Below are positions 53,288 to 61,252 of a stretch of DNA of 64,000 nucleotides, piece after piece. This DNA is from Microbacterium sp. CFH 31415 (GTDB lineage Bacteria > Actinomycetota > Actinomycetes > Actinomycetales > Microbacteriaceae). A program made the translations under genes and the position numbers. The notes under the pieces are model-generated. The model was not told the DNA's origin. It ran no database searches and saw only the letters and a program-made list of their open reading frames with translations. The stretch lies in assembly GCF_022538185.1 (NCBI RefSeq), contig NZ_JAKYXC010000006.1:186001-250000 (forward strand), read 5' to 3'. Each line of letters starts with the position of its first letter. Positions within the stretch are counted from its first letter, which is position 1.

Positions 53288-53944
53288 TCACATTCCGGAG
53301 GGGTGGGGGCCGGCGATGTCGAGGCCGATGAGCTCGGCCAGCGAGGCCGGGGTGTTGTCGCCGAACGCCTCGCGGAGGCGGAAGCGGCCGTCGACGACGT
53401 CGAAGACGGCGTGGTCGGTGTAGACGCGGGTGACGCAGCCGACGCCGGTCAGCGGGTACGTGCACTCGGCGACGAGTTTCGGCTCGCCCGCCTTCGTCAG
53501 CAGGTCGGTCATGACGTACACGGACTTGGCGCCGATCGCGAGGTCCATCGCGCCGCCGACGGCCGGGATCGCGCCGGGGGCGCCCGTCGACCAGTTGGCC
53601 AGGTCGCCGGACTGCGACACCTGGAACGCGCCGAGCACGCAGACGTCGAGGTGCCCGCCGCGCATCATGCCGAACGAGTCGGCGTGATGGAAGTACGCCG
53701 CACCGGCCAGAGCGGTCACGGGCTGCTTGCCCGCGTTGATGAGGTCCGGGTCCACCGAGCCCGTCACGGGAGTCGGTCCCATCCCGAGGAGCCCGTTCTC
53801 GGTGTGGAGGATGATCTCCTGGTCGTCGGGAAGATAGTCGGCTACGAGGGTGGGAGCACCGATCCCGAGGTTGACGTACGAGCCCTCGGGGATGTCGACG
53901 GCGATGCGGGCTGCGAGCTCCAGTCGCGTGATGCGGGTCGTCAC
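53288..53944 (-). CDS. pcaJ: 3-oxoadipate/3-oxoacid CoA-transferase subunit B
   Basis: This 218-residue CoA-transferase beta subunit carries the catalytic glutamate in HTENGLLGMGP. SYVNLGIGAPTLVADYLP and GGAMDLAIGAKSVYVMTDLL are family landmarks. GTG at 53944 is taken as the start because it overlaps the upstream TGA (GTGA); the frame is open further but lies inside the subunit A gene. One base separates its stop from the thiolase start. With subunit A it moves CoA from succinyl-CoA to 3-oxoadipate (or acetoacetate). Confidence 0.9.
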   Translation of the reverse strand: MTTRITRLELAARIAVDIPEGSYVNLGIGAPTLVADYLPDDQEIILHTENGLLGMGPTPVTGSVDPDLINAGKQPVTALAGAAYFHHADSFGMMRGGHLDVCVLGAFQVSQSGDLANWSTGAPGAIPAVGGAMDLAIGAKSVYVMTDLLTKAGEPKLVAECTYPLTGVGCVTRVYTDHAVFDVVDGRFRLREAFGDNTPASLAELIGLDIAGPHPSGM

Positions 53945-54696
53945 GATCCGTCCCCTTCTGCGGACGCCTCGGCCAGCGGACGCCCTTCGATGTCGACGCC
54001 GCCGACGAAGGCGCCGTCGTGCAGCCAAGCCCGCGCGCCCACGGCGACCACGCGGTCGACGAAGATGCCGGGTGTGACGACCGACTCGGGGTCGAGCGAC
54101 CCCAGCGGCACGATCTGGTCGACCTGCACGACGGTCGTCGCCGCCGCGGTGGCCATGATCGGACCGAAGTTGCGGGCGGTCTCGCGGTAGACGAGGTTGC
54201 CCCAGCGGTCGCCCTTGAGCGCACTGACGAGCGCGACGTCGGCATGGATCGGGTACTCGAGCGCGTACTCGCGCCCGTCGATCGTTCGTGTCTCCTTGCC
54301 TGCGGCGAGCTCGGTGCCGACGCCGGTGGGGGTGAAGAAGGCCCCGATCCCCGCCCCGGCGGCGCGGATGCGTTCGGCGAGATTCCCCTGCGGAACGACC
54401 TCGAGCTCGATCTCGCCCGACCGATAGAGGGCGTCGAACACCCACGAGTCGTGCTGGCGGGGGAAGGAGCACACCACGCGGCGCACCCGACCGAGTGCGA
54501 GCAGCCGGGCGAGGCCGATGTCGCCGTTGCCGGCGTTGTTGCTCACGATCGTGAGGCCCGACGCGCCCTGGTCGATGAGGGCGTCGATCAGCTCTACGGG
54601 CTGACCGGCCCGCCCGAACCCGCCGATCATCACCGTCGAACCGTCAGCGATGCCGGCGACGGCGGCCGCGGCATCCGGCACCGTCTTGTCGATCAC
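53941..54696 (-). CDS. pcaI: 3-oxoadipate/3-oxoacid CoA-transferase subunit A
   Basis: This is the alpha subunit, 251 residues from GTG at 54696: VMIGGFGRAGQPVELIDALI, SGLTIVSNNAGNGDIGLARL, FFTPTGVGTELAAGKETRTI. An ATG four codons earlier (54708) lacks a ribosome-binding site, while GGAGG lies 5 nt before the GTG, so the GTG is preferred. On the minus strand TTGACT (54773-54778) is a possible -35 box, with only a poor -10 (TGCAGT, 17-nt spacing). It starts the pcaIJF unit, 66-78 nt after the Lrp/AsnC gene. Confidence 0.9.
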   Translation of the reverse strand: MIDKTVPDAAAAVAGIADGSTVMIGGFGRAGQPVELIDALIDQGASGLTIVSNNAGNGDIGLARLLALGRVRRVVCSFPRQHDSWVFDALYRSGEIELEVVPQGNLAERIRAAGAGIGAFFTPTGVGTELAAGKETRTIDGREYALEYPIHADVALVSALKGDRWGNLVYRETARNFGPIMATAAATTVVQVDQIVPLGSLDPESVVTPGIFVDRVVAVGARAWLHDGAFVGGVDIEGRPLAEASAEGDGS

Positions 54697-54774
54697 ACCG
54701 GCCTCCATGTGTTCGGCTTACGTACACCTGTTCGTTCTGCGCCCACTCTACTGCACAATGCGGCGAACGACGAG

Positions 54775-55245
54775 TCAATCGAAGTCGGCCGCCAGGCCGT
54801 TGCGGTGGTACTCGAAGATGATGCTCGTGCGCGTCGAGGCGACACTGGGGTGCGCCGACATCCGCTCGACGACGAACTGCCGCACCGCCGAGGAATCGGC
54901 GACGGCGATGTGGACCAGGAAGTCGTCGGACCCGCCGACGAAGAACACCTGCAGCACCTCGGGCAGTCGGCGCACGTGGTGGGTGAACGCGCGGATGCTC
55001 TCGTGCCGCGCGCCGGGCCTCAGCGTCACGCCGATGACCGCCTGGAGTCCGCGGCCGAGCGCCGTCTGGTCGGCGGCGGCATGGAACCCCGTGATCACGC
55101 CTCGTTCCATGAGGGAGCGCATCCGCGCATGCGCGGTCGACGGCGCGACGCCGAGGATGTCGGCCAGCGCGGCGTTCGTCATGCGTCCCTCGGTCGACAA
55201 CAGGGCGAGGATCTGCTCGTCCACGGCATCAAGAGCACCTGGCAT
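54775..55245 (-). CDS. Lrp/AsnC family regulator, AldR-like
   Basis: This 156-residue regulator starts from the internal ATG at 55245, which places LDAVDEQILALLSTEGRM at the family N-terminus; the frame is open 13 codons further up. The HTH is TNAALADILGVAPSTAHARM, and the RAM domain includes LQAVIGVTLRPGARHESIRAF and VFFVGGSDDFLVHI. It is divergent from alanine dehydrogenase, the same arrangement as mycobacterial aldR-ald, so it most likely controls ald in response to alanine. It may also influence the downstream CoA-transferase genes on the same strand. Confidence 0.9.
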   Translation of the reverse strand: MPGALDAVDEQILALLSTEGRMTNAALADILGVAPSTAHARMRSLMERGVITGFHAAADQTALGRGLQAVIGVTLRPGARHESIRAFTHHVRRLPEVLQVFFVGGSDDFLVHIAVADSSAVRQFVVERMSAHPSVASTRTSIIFEYHRNGLAADFD

Positions 55246-55289
55246 GGTGAAGAGTATTCCGTAGATCCCGGTATCACCGAACAATCACC

Positions 55290-55364
55290 AGCGTATATCG
55301 CTGAATTACCGCATCCAGTCTCGTGAACATTCGACGAGTAGTGCTTTTCGCGGAAGCTTTTGCG
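55290..55364. promoter_or_regulatory. Divergent aldR-ald control region with short repeats
   Basis: The 175-nt space between the regulator (start 55245) and ald (start 55421) contains AGCGTATATCGCT (55290-55302), a near-palindrome, and a repeated element GCTTTTCGCG (55343-55352) / GCTTTTGCG (55356-55364) spaced 13 nt apart. AldR-type proteins bind several spaced sites. Assignment to this regulator is inference. Confidence 0.4.
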
Positions 55365-55420
55365 AACCTCTAACCGACTTGGCGGTCGCGGGACCGTCAC
55401 CAGAGCGGGAGGAGACCCTG

Positions 55421-56503
55421 ATGCACATCGGTGTGCCGAAAGAGATCAAGAACAACGAGCGTCGGGTCGCGATGACCCCCGCGGCCGTCGACGCCCTCGT
55501 GCGCCGCGGCCACACCGTGACCGTGCAGAGCGGCGCTGGACTGGGCAGCGCGTTCTCGGACGACGCCTACCGGATCGCCGGCGCTCGCCTGGTCGACAGC
55601 GCGGCCGAGACCTGGGGATCGGCCGAGATGGTCGTCAAGGTCAAGGAGCCGATCGCCGCCGAGTACGGCCACCTGCGCGATGACCTCACCCTCTTCACCT
55701 TCCTGCACCTCGCCGCCGACCGGCCGCTGACCGACGCGCTCGTGAAGTCGGGCACGACCGCGATCGCCTACGAGACCGTGCAGACACCCGACCGGGCACT
55801 TCCTCTTCTTGCCCCGATGAGCGAGGTCGCCGGCCGGCTGTCGATCGCCGTCGGCGCGAACGCGCTGGTCAGTCCCGCAGGCCGCGGCATGCTGCTGGGC
55901 GGTGTGCCCGGCGCCCCGAAGGCGAAGGTCGTCGTCATCGGCGGCGGCGTCGCGGGTGAGCACGCCACGGCGAACGCGCTCGGCCTCGGAGCCGACGTCA
56001 CCGTCATCGACATCTCCCTGCCGAAGCTGCGTTACCTCGAGGCGCGATATCAGGGCGCCATCCAGACGCGCTACTCGACCCGTTACGAGATCGCCGAGCA
56101 GCTCGCCGAGGCCGACCTCGTCATCGGTTCGGTGCTCATCCCCGGCGCCGCAGCGCCGAAGCTGGTCACGGACGACATGGTCGCCGGGATGAAGAAGGGC
56201 TCGGTTCTCGTCGACATCGCGATCGACCAGGGTGGATGCTTCGAAGGCTCGCGCCCGACAACCCACGACGAGCCCACCTTCCCGGTGCACGATTCGCTCT
56301 ACTACTGCGTCGCCAACATGCCCGGCGCCGCCCCGCACACCTCGACGCGTGCGCTGGTCAACGCCACTCTCCCCTACGTCACGTCTGTGGCCGACGAGGG
56401 CTGGGATGCCGCGGCCGGGGCCGATGAGGCGCTGGCACTCGGACTGAACGTGCGCAGAGGCGAGGTCACCAACGCGGCGGTCCGCGCAGCGTTCTCGCTC
56501 TGA
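55421..56503 (+). CDS. ald: Alanine dehydrogenase
   Basis: This 360-residue NAD-dependent enzyme interconverts L-alanine and pyruvate plus ammonia. MHIGVPKEIKNNERRVAMTP is the classical N-terminus; catalytic K75 (VKVKEP) and H96 (FLHLAAD) are at the expected positions, and KVVVIGGGVAGEHATANALG is the NAD loop. ATG at 55421 follows GGGAGGAG; a GTG 14 codons upstream is unlikely. Length equals the family standard. It could recycle alanine formed by pyruvate-dependent aminotransferases such as the one at 46142. Confidence 0.96.
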   Translation: MHIGVPKEIKNNERRVAMTPAAVDALVRRGHTVTVQSGAGLGSAFSDDAYRIAGARLVDSAAETWGSAEMVVKVKEPIAAEYGHLRDDLTLFTFLHLAADRPLTDALVKSGTTAIAYETVQTPDRALPLLAPMSEVAGRLSIAVGANALVSPAGRGMLLGGVPGAPKAKVVVIGGGVAGEHATANALGLGADVTVIDISLPKLRYLEARYQGAIQTRYSTRYEIAEQLAEADLVIGSVLIPGAAAPKLVTDDMVAGMKKGSVLVDIAIDQGGCFEGSRPTTHDEPTFPVHDSLYYCVANMPGAAPHTSTRALVNATLPYVTSVADEGWDAAAGADEALALGLNVRRGEVTNAAVRAAFSL

Positions 56504-56538
56504 GTGCCGGTCGGATACCGCCACGTGACACGGACGTC

Positions 56539-56859
56539 ATGATCACCGATCTCCACACGCTGCGCAGCTTCGTCGCGGTCGTCGAGTGCGGCTCGGTCGT
56601 GGCAGCTGCTCGCTGCAGGGGATACAGTGCGGCGGCGGTGTCGCGGCACCTCGGTCGGTTGCAGCGGCGGCTGGGGGTTGCTCTGTTCGAACCGGACGGC
56701 CGCGGTATCCGCCCGACTCAGCACGGACTGCAGCTCGCCGAGCAGGCCCGAGAGCTCATCGCCGAGGTGCGGCGGTTCGACGCCGCCGTCGCCGCCGTCG
56801 CCGCCGCGGCGCGGGCCGGTGGCTGTTCACCGACCTCGAGTCGGGTGCTCGAGGGCTGA
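56539..56859 (+). pseudogene. LysR-family DNA-binding domain fragment
   Basis: A 106-codon frame encodes only the N-terminal part of a LysR regulator: TDLHTLRSFVAVVECGSVVA, CRGYSAAAVSRHLGRLQRRL (HTH) and LFEPDGRGIRPTQHGLQLAE. The linker helix runs into an Ala/Arg-rich end and a stop; the effector-binding domain (about 200 residues) is missing. A short stand-alone HTH protein is possible, but the next stretch encodes a fragment of an unrelated family, which favours decay. Confidence 0.7.
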
Positions 56860-56864
56860 GTCTG

Positions 56865-56965
56865 CCCTGTGTGAGCGCGGCGGGGTCGTCGAGCCGGCAC
56901 AGCCGTGGGCGAACCACGCTGTCGACACCAACCTCATCACCGGCCAGATCCCGCCGTCACCGCCA
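56865..56965 (+). pseudogene. C-terminal fragment of a DJ-1/PfpI-type protein
   Basis: In a different frame from the LysR fragment the sequence reads CERGGVVEPAQPWANHAVDT followed by NLITGQ. This resembles the end of DJ-1/PfpI/Hsp31-like proteins (typically a VVDGNLITGQNPAS-type ending). No start, catalytic cysteine or upstream part is present. The match is short, so this is a tentative remnant. Confidence 0.4.
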
Positions 56966-57000
56966 CGTCGAAGCCCCGCGAACCCTTTCCGCGCGCCTTG

Positions 57001-58305
57001 CTACTCGTAGCGGAGCGACTCCACCGGATCGGCGCGTGCGGCCCGGGCCGCCGGGAGGGTGCCGGCGAGAAAGGCGATCGCCATGACGACGACGATGATG
57101 CCGGCGATGGCGACAGGGTCGAAAGCGATGAGGGTGAGGCCCGGCAGGTCTGCCAGCAGCGTTGTGGAGAGCGACGAGCTCAGCGCGCTGCCCGCGATGA
57201 TGGCGACGGCCACTCCGATCGCGCTGCCGAGGAATCCGATGAATGCGGCCTCGAGGCTGAACAGGCTGAAGACCCGCCCGTTGCCCATGCCCATCGCCTT
57301 CATGAGGCCGATCTCGCGCGTGCGTTCCTGCACCGACATGAAGAGCGTGTTCACGATGCCGAAGCTCGCGGCGAGCAGGGCGATGATGGCGAACGCGTTC
57401 AGCACGAGCACGATCCCGTCGATCACGGTCTTGAACAGCCCGAGCTGATCGGCGACGGTGGATCCGGTGTAGCCGGCATCGTTGAGACGCTTCTTCAGCG
57501 CGGTGACGTCGTCGTCGGTGGCTGCCGGGTCGAAGAAGACGCTCGCTTGCGCGTAGCGTTCCACCTCGTCGTCGGGGACGCCGATGTTCTGGGCGTCGAA
57601 GAGCGCGTCGCTGAGTGCGGTGTTCGGCACGATGGTCGCGCCTGCGGGGGACGCGAGGCCTTCCTCGGCGACACCGACCACGGTCGCCTCGACGAAGTGC
57701 TGGGTGCGTTCGGCGTCGGTGATCGCGAGCGTCACTGTCTCACCGATGGCCCGCTCCGGATCGCCCAGGCCCATCGGCTCGACGAAGGCGACGGGGAGGA
57801 CGAGCTGCAGGGCGGAGGCGGCGTCGTCGGGCACGACTCCCGATTCGAGCGGGATCGTCTGTCCCGCGATGAGGATCCCGACTCCGATGACGTACTTCGT
57901 GCCGTCGCCTGCCTGGATGTAGTCGGGCGAGATCGCCCGGGTGGGCTGCACGTCGAGCACGCCGTCTATCCGCGCGATGGCCTCGAGATCTTCGGGGGTG
58001 AGCGCCACCACCGTCGACCCGGGAGGGCCGGGCTGACCGCTCGCGATGGCATCCGGGTTGTACTTCACCGGGTCCGTGGCGTCGACGCCCGTCGCCCCTT
58101 CGGGGGTCGTCGTGACCGTCATCACATCGGAGGCGCCGATGGACGTGACGGTGTCGTCGATGAAGGCGTTGATCCCGGTGCCGAGCCCACTCGTCAGCGT
58201 GAGCGTGAAGGCGCCGACGAAGATCGCCAGGATCGTGAGGATGGTCCGCGTCTTCGAGCGGAACGTGTTCGCGACCGCGGAGGCGATCAGATCGATGGTC
58301 CTCAT
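57001..58305 (-). CDS. ABC transporter permease, MacB/FtsX type
   Basis: This 434-residue permease has an N-terminal membrane segment (SKTRTILTILAIFVGAFTLT), a large extracytoplasmic domain (about residues 45-290) and the C-terminal three-helix FtsX domain: ASFGIVNTLFMSVQERTREI, then GLMKAMGMGNGRVFSLF. It ends ARADPVESLRYE, as is usual in the family. MacB-like systems use cytoplasmic ATP hydrolysis to drive work outside the membrane, exporting peptides, lipids or drugs. It overlaps its ATPase gene by 4 nt. Confidence 0.92.
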   Translation of the reverse strand: MRTIDLIASAVANTFRSKTRTILTILAIFVGAFTLTLTSGLGTGINAFIDDTVTSIGASDVMTVTTTPEGATGVDATDPVKYNPDAIASGQPGPPGSTVVALTPEDLEAIARIDGVLDVQPTRAISPDYIQAGDGTKYVIGVGILIAGQTIPLESGVVPDDAASALQLVLPVAFVEPMGLGDPERAIGETVTLAITDAERTQHFVEATVVGVAEEGLASPAGATIVPNTALSDALFDAQNIGVPDDEVERYAQASVFFDPAATDDDVTALKKRLNDAGYTGSTVADQLGLFKTVIDGIVLVLNAFAIIALLAASFGIVNTLFMSVQERTREIGLMKAMGMGNGRVFSLFSLEAAFIGFLGSAIGVAVAIIAGSALSSSLSTTLLADLPGLTLIAFDPVAIAGIIVVVMAIAFLAGTLPAARAARADPVESLRYE

Positions 58306-59000
58306 GCGTGCACCGCCGCGGAGTCCGCGACGAGGAGCCCGTCGCGGATGAGCAGGCGTCGATCGCAGCGACTGGCCAGATCCTCGTCGTGGGTGACGAC
58401 GATCAGGGTGATCCCGTGGTCGCGATGCAGCCCGAAGAGGATGTCTTCGACGATCGCGCCCGTGGTCGAGTCGAGGTTGCCCGTCGGTTCATCGGCGAAG
58501 ATGATGCGCGGATCGTTCACCAGCGCGCGCGCGATGGCGGTGCGCTGCTTCTGCCCGCCCGACAGATCGACCGCCTTGTTCCTGGCCTTGTCGTCGAGCT
58601 CGAGCTGCTCGAGCGCCGCGTGGCCGCGGCGGAGCCGCTCGGAGCGACCGACGCCCGCGATCTTCAGCGGCAGGATCACGTTCTCGAGCACGGAGGAGTT
58701 GCCCGTGAGGAAGAACTGCTGGAAGACGAAGCCGAACGTCTTGTTTCGTGTCCGGTTCAGTCGCCTGCCGCGCAGGGTGGAGGTGTCTATCCCCTCGAGT
58801 TCGACGGTGCCCGAGGTGGGGGCGTCCAGGAGCGCGAGCACGTGCATCAAGGTGGACTTCCCCGAGCCGCTCTTGCCGACGATCGCGACGCTCTCACCCT
58901 CGTGGACGTCGAAGCTGACGCCTCTCAGGGCATCGAAGCGGTTCTGTCTCCGGCCGTAGGACTTGTGCACGTCCCGAACCGAGATGATCGGCGTCCTCAT
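58302..59000 (-). CDS. ABC transporter ATP-binding protein, MacB/LolD type
   Basis: This 232-residue ATPase has Walker A GKSGSGKST, VFQQFFLTGNSSVLENVILP (Q-loop), signature LSGGQKQR and IIFADEPTGNLDS. ATG at 59000 is preferred because GAGGGAG lies a few bases upstream. An ATG nine codons earlier (59027) has no ribosome-binding site, but TAGGTT lies 8 nt before it, so a leaderless start there cannot be excluded. The imperfect palindrome CTAGGTTAACTAG next to it (about 59032-59044) may be an operator. Confidence 0.92.
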   Translation of the reverse strand: MRTPIISVRDVHKSYGRRQNRFDALRGVSFDVHEGESVAIVGKSGSGKSTLMHVLALLDAPTSGTVELEGIDTSTLRGRRLNRTRNKTFGFVFQQFFLTGNSSVLENVILPLKIAGVGRSERLRRGHAALEQLELDDKARNKAVDLSGGQKQRTAIARALVNDPRIIFADEPTGNLDSTTGAIVEDILFGLHRDHGITLIVVTHDEDLASRCDRRLLIRDGLLVADSAAVHA

Positions 59001-59111
59001 GGCACTCCCTCGCTCTGAAGGCAACATCCCTAGTTAACCTAGCGATCTCGCCGAGGTGCGGGCGCGTTACGGAGCAATCCCTCGCGACATCTGAAAGTGC
59101 GACCGCGGTGA

Positions 59112-60299
59112 TCAGCGCGTCGCGTCGAGCGGCCAGCCGGTGTAGGCCTCGGCGAGGTAGGTGCTGCCGGCCTCGGATTCGACGACGGAGCGCAGCTCCC
59201 CGAGCTGGCGCAGCCGGTCGAAGTCGGAGGCATCCGGCGCCACGTGCAGCATGCTCGTCATCCACCAGGAGAAGTGCTGCGCCTTCCAGATGCGGCGCAG
59301 TGCGGTCTCAGGGAATGCGGCCAGCAGCCGGTCGTCGCGGTCGAGCAGCAAGGCGCGCAGTGCGCGTTCGAGGATGAGCACATCGGCGACCGCCAGATTC
59401 ATGCCCTTCGCGCCGGTCGGCGGGACGGTGTGCGCGGCATCGCCGACGAGAGCGACGCGTCCGTTCAGCAGCTGATGCGCGACGAAGCTGCGGAAGCGGA
59501 GCACATCGCGCTGGAAGATCGGGCCCTCGTTGAGCGTCGTCCCGGGTACCCGGCGCTGGAGCGCATCCCACAGTTCGGCCTCGGAGTACCCGGTCGGGTC
59601 GGTCTCGGGATCGCACTGGAAGTACATCCGCTGCACGGTGGCGCTGCGCTGGCTGACGAGGGCGAATCCGTCGGGGGAGTTGCTGTAGATCAGCTCCGCC
59701 GCCGAGGGCGGCGCTTCGCACAGGATGCCGAACCAGGCGAAGGGGTACTCCCGGAAGTAACCGCCGGTGGATGAGCCGGTCACCGCCTCACGTGCCACAC
59801 TGCGTGATCCGTCGGCGCCGACCACGAAGTCGGCTTCGATCACGAGAGGCGAACCGCCGGCATCGGTGGCGATCACGCGCGGGCGGTCGGATGCTGCATC
59901 CTCCACCCGTTCGGCGGTGACGCCGAACCGCAGGTCCTGGCCGTCGGCGAGGCGGGTGGCGATGAGGTCCTTCAGCACCTCGTGCTGCGGGTAGAGCCAG
60001 ACCGACCGGCCGACGAGGGCGTCGAAGTCGATGCGATGGCCTTCGCCCGCGAACCGCAGTTCGATGCCGTCGTGGCGGCTCCCCGCGGTGCGGACCCGCG
60101 ACGAAGCGCCGGTGGACTCGAGGATCTCGACCGTGCCCTGCTCCAGGATCCCGGCGCGGATCGTGCTCTCGATCTCCTCGCGCGAGCGCTGGTCGATGAC
60201 GATCGACTCGATGCCGGCGTCGGCGAGCAGATGCGAGAGCAGGAGGCCTGCGGGGCCGGCGCCGATGATCGCCACTCGGGTTCGGACGGTCGTGGTCAT
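59112..60299 (-). CDS. pobA: 4-hydroxybenzoate 3-monooxygenase
   Basis: This 395-residue FAD-dependent aromatic hydroxylase converts 4-hydroxybenzoate to protocatechuate with NAD(P)H and O2. RVAIIGAGPAGLLLSHLLAD is the FAD dinucleotide loop, STIRAGILEQGTVEILE the PobA-type substrate region, DFVVGADGSRSVARE the DG motif and VALVGDAAHTVPPTGAKGMN the second FAD motif. AAGGAG about 6 nt before the ATG at 60299 sets the start; the frame is open 10 codons further up. It is next to an IclR regulator and the pca genes, which supports the assignment. Confidence 0.94.
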   Translation of the reverse strand: MTTTVRTRVAIIGAGPAGLLLSHLLADAGIESIVIDQRSREEIESTIRAGILEQGTVEILESTGASSRVRTAGSRHDGIELRFAGEGHRIDFDALVGRSVWLYPQHEVLKDLIATRLADGQDLRFGVTAERVEDAASDRPRVIATDAGGSPLVIEADFVVGADGSRSVAREAVTGSSTGGYFREYPFAWFGILCEAPPSAAELIYSNSPDGFALVSQRSATVQRMYFQCDPETDPTGYSEAELWDALQRRVPGTTLNEGPIFQRDVLRFRSFVAHQLLNGRVALVGDAAHTVPPTGAKGMNLAVADVLILERALRALLLDRDDRLLAAFPETALRRIWKAQHFSWWMTSMLHVAPDASDFDRLRQLGELRSVVESEAGSTYLAEAYTGWPLDATR

Positions 60300-60360
60300 G
60301 TCGTCTCCTTCGACGGGGAACCGGATCATTCTGCGGTGCCCGGGGGCCCAGCATCCGAGC

Positions 60361-60378
60361 GATTCCCGATCAACGGGA
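60361..60378. promoter_or_regulatory. Inverted repeat GATTCCCGATCAACGGGA, candidate IclR operator before pobA
   Basis: TCCCG and CGGGA flank ATCAA (60364-60378) within an 18-nt element in the 85-nt gap between the IclR stop and pobA. A similarly built element, GATTCCCATTGAGTGGGA, occurs at 61165-61182 before pcaH (13 of 18 positions identical). The shared form suggests one regulator, probably the adjacent IclR protein. Confidence 0.5.
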
Positions 60379-60384
60379 GGCGAG

Positions 60385-61137
60385 TCAGTGGCGGTAGCCG
60401 AGCGATCGTTCGATGTCGCGGGCCGCCCGGTGCAGCTCGACGAGGGCGAACTCGACCTCCGCGTCCCGCGGGAGGACGACCGAGAGCGCCGCGATCACGG
60501 CGCCCGTCTCGTCGCGTACCGGGACGGCGACACCCGTGGAGACCTCCTCGATGTACCCCGGAGCAATCGCATGCCCGACGGTGCGGATCTCCGACAGCTT
60601 GCGTCGCAGCTGCGCCGGGTCGACGAGCGTCGACGGAGTCAGCCGGACGAGCGGCCCCGACATCACCCTGTCCTGGAGCGCCCGGTCGCCGAAAGCGAGC
60701 AGCACGAGGCCCGAGGACGAGGCGTGGACCGGCAGTCTTCCCGCGATTCGGGTGACGTTGGAGCCGGATGCTGGGGCGCTGAGCCGTTCGAGGAACAGGG
60801 CCTCGTCGTGCTCGAGGATCGCGAGCTGGGTGTGCTCGCGCACGCGCTGCTGAACGCGCTCCATGTAGGGCAGGGCCGCCTGACGCAGGCGCAGCGCCGA
60901 GGACGATCGCGTGGCGAGCTCCCACAGGCGGATCCCGATCCGCACTCGCCGCTCGTCATCGCGCTCCAGCAGTCCTGCCTCGACGAGCTCGCTCACGATC
61001 CGGTGGGCGGTCGAGCTCGGCAGCCCGCTGCGACGGCCGATCTCCGCCGCGGTCTGAGCCGTCCGGGTGGGGGTGAACGTCTCGAGCACGCGCACCAGGC
61101 GGTCGGTGACCGATTCTCCGGACGGTGAGTTCGCCAT
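60385..61137 (-). CDS. IclR family regulator, PobR/PcaU-like
   Basis: This 250-residue regulator has HTH TAAEIGRRSGLPSSTAHRIV near residues 28-47 and an effector domain with LAILEHDEALFLERLSAPAS, GRLPVHASSSGLVLLAF and GYIEEVSTGVAVPVRDETG. The ATG at 61137 places the HTH at the usual distance from the N-terminus; the frame runs open upstream through the divergent promoter and is not used. Between pobA and pcaH, it is the natural controller of 4-hydroxybenzoate/protocatechuate catabolism. Whether it activates or represses cannot be told. Confidence 0.9.
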   Translation of the reverse strand: MANSPSGESVTDRLVRVLETFTPTRTAQTAAEIGRRSGLPSSTAHRIVSELVEAGLLERDDERRVRIGIRLWELATRSSSALRLRQAALPYMERVQQRVREHTQLAILEHDEALFLERLSAPASGSNVTRIAGRLPVHASSSGLVLLAFGDRALQDRVMSGPLVRLTPSTLVDPAQLRRKLSEIRTVGHAIAPGYIEEVSTGVAVPVRDETGAVIAALSVVLPRDAEVEFALVELHRAARDIERSLGYRH

Positions 61138-61164
61138 GTGCTCAGCATGACACTTCCTCGACGC

Positions 61165-61182
61165 GATTCCCATTGAGTGGGA
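61165..61182. promoter_or_regulatory. Inverted repeat GATTCCCATTGAGTGGGA, candidate IclR operator before pcaH
   Basis: TCCCA (61168-61172) and TGGGA (61178-61182) are inverted around TTGAG, in the 115-nt divergent space between the IclR gene and pcaH. Both the length and the outer bases match the element upstream of pobA (60361-60378). Confidence 0.55.
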
Positions 61183-61252
61183 TCCTCGGCCCACGCTTCG
61201 CGCTGCCATCGCACCATGGATGCCAGCATCCTCACCGCGTCGAAGGAGACCC

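Noticed and set aside
54709..54774. Possible copy of the 33018/46111 operator motif before the CoA-transferase genes
   Set aside because: Elements such as GTTCG occur there, but their spacing and the following bases do not match the consensus.
59032..59110. tRNA or small RNA gene in the space between pobA and the exporter
   Set aside because: No cloverleaf-capable sequence or conserved T-loop GTTCRANYC motif was found; the space is only about 80-110 nt.
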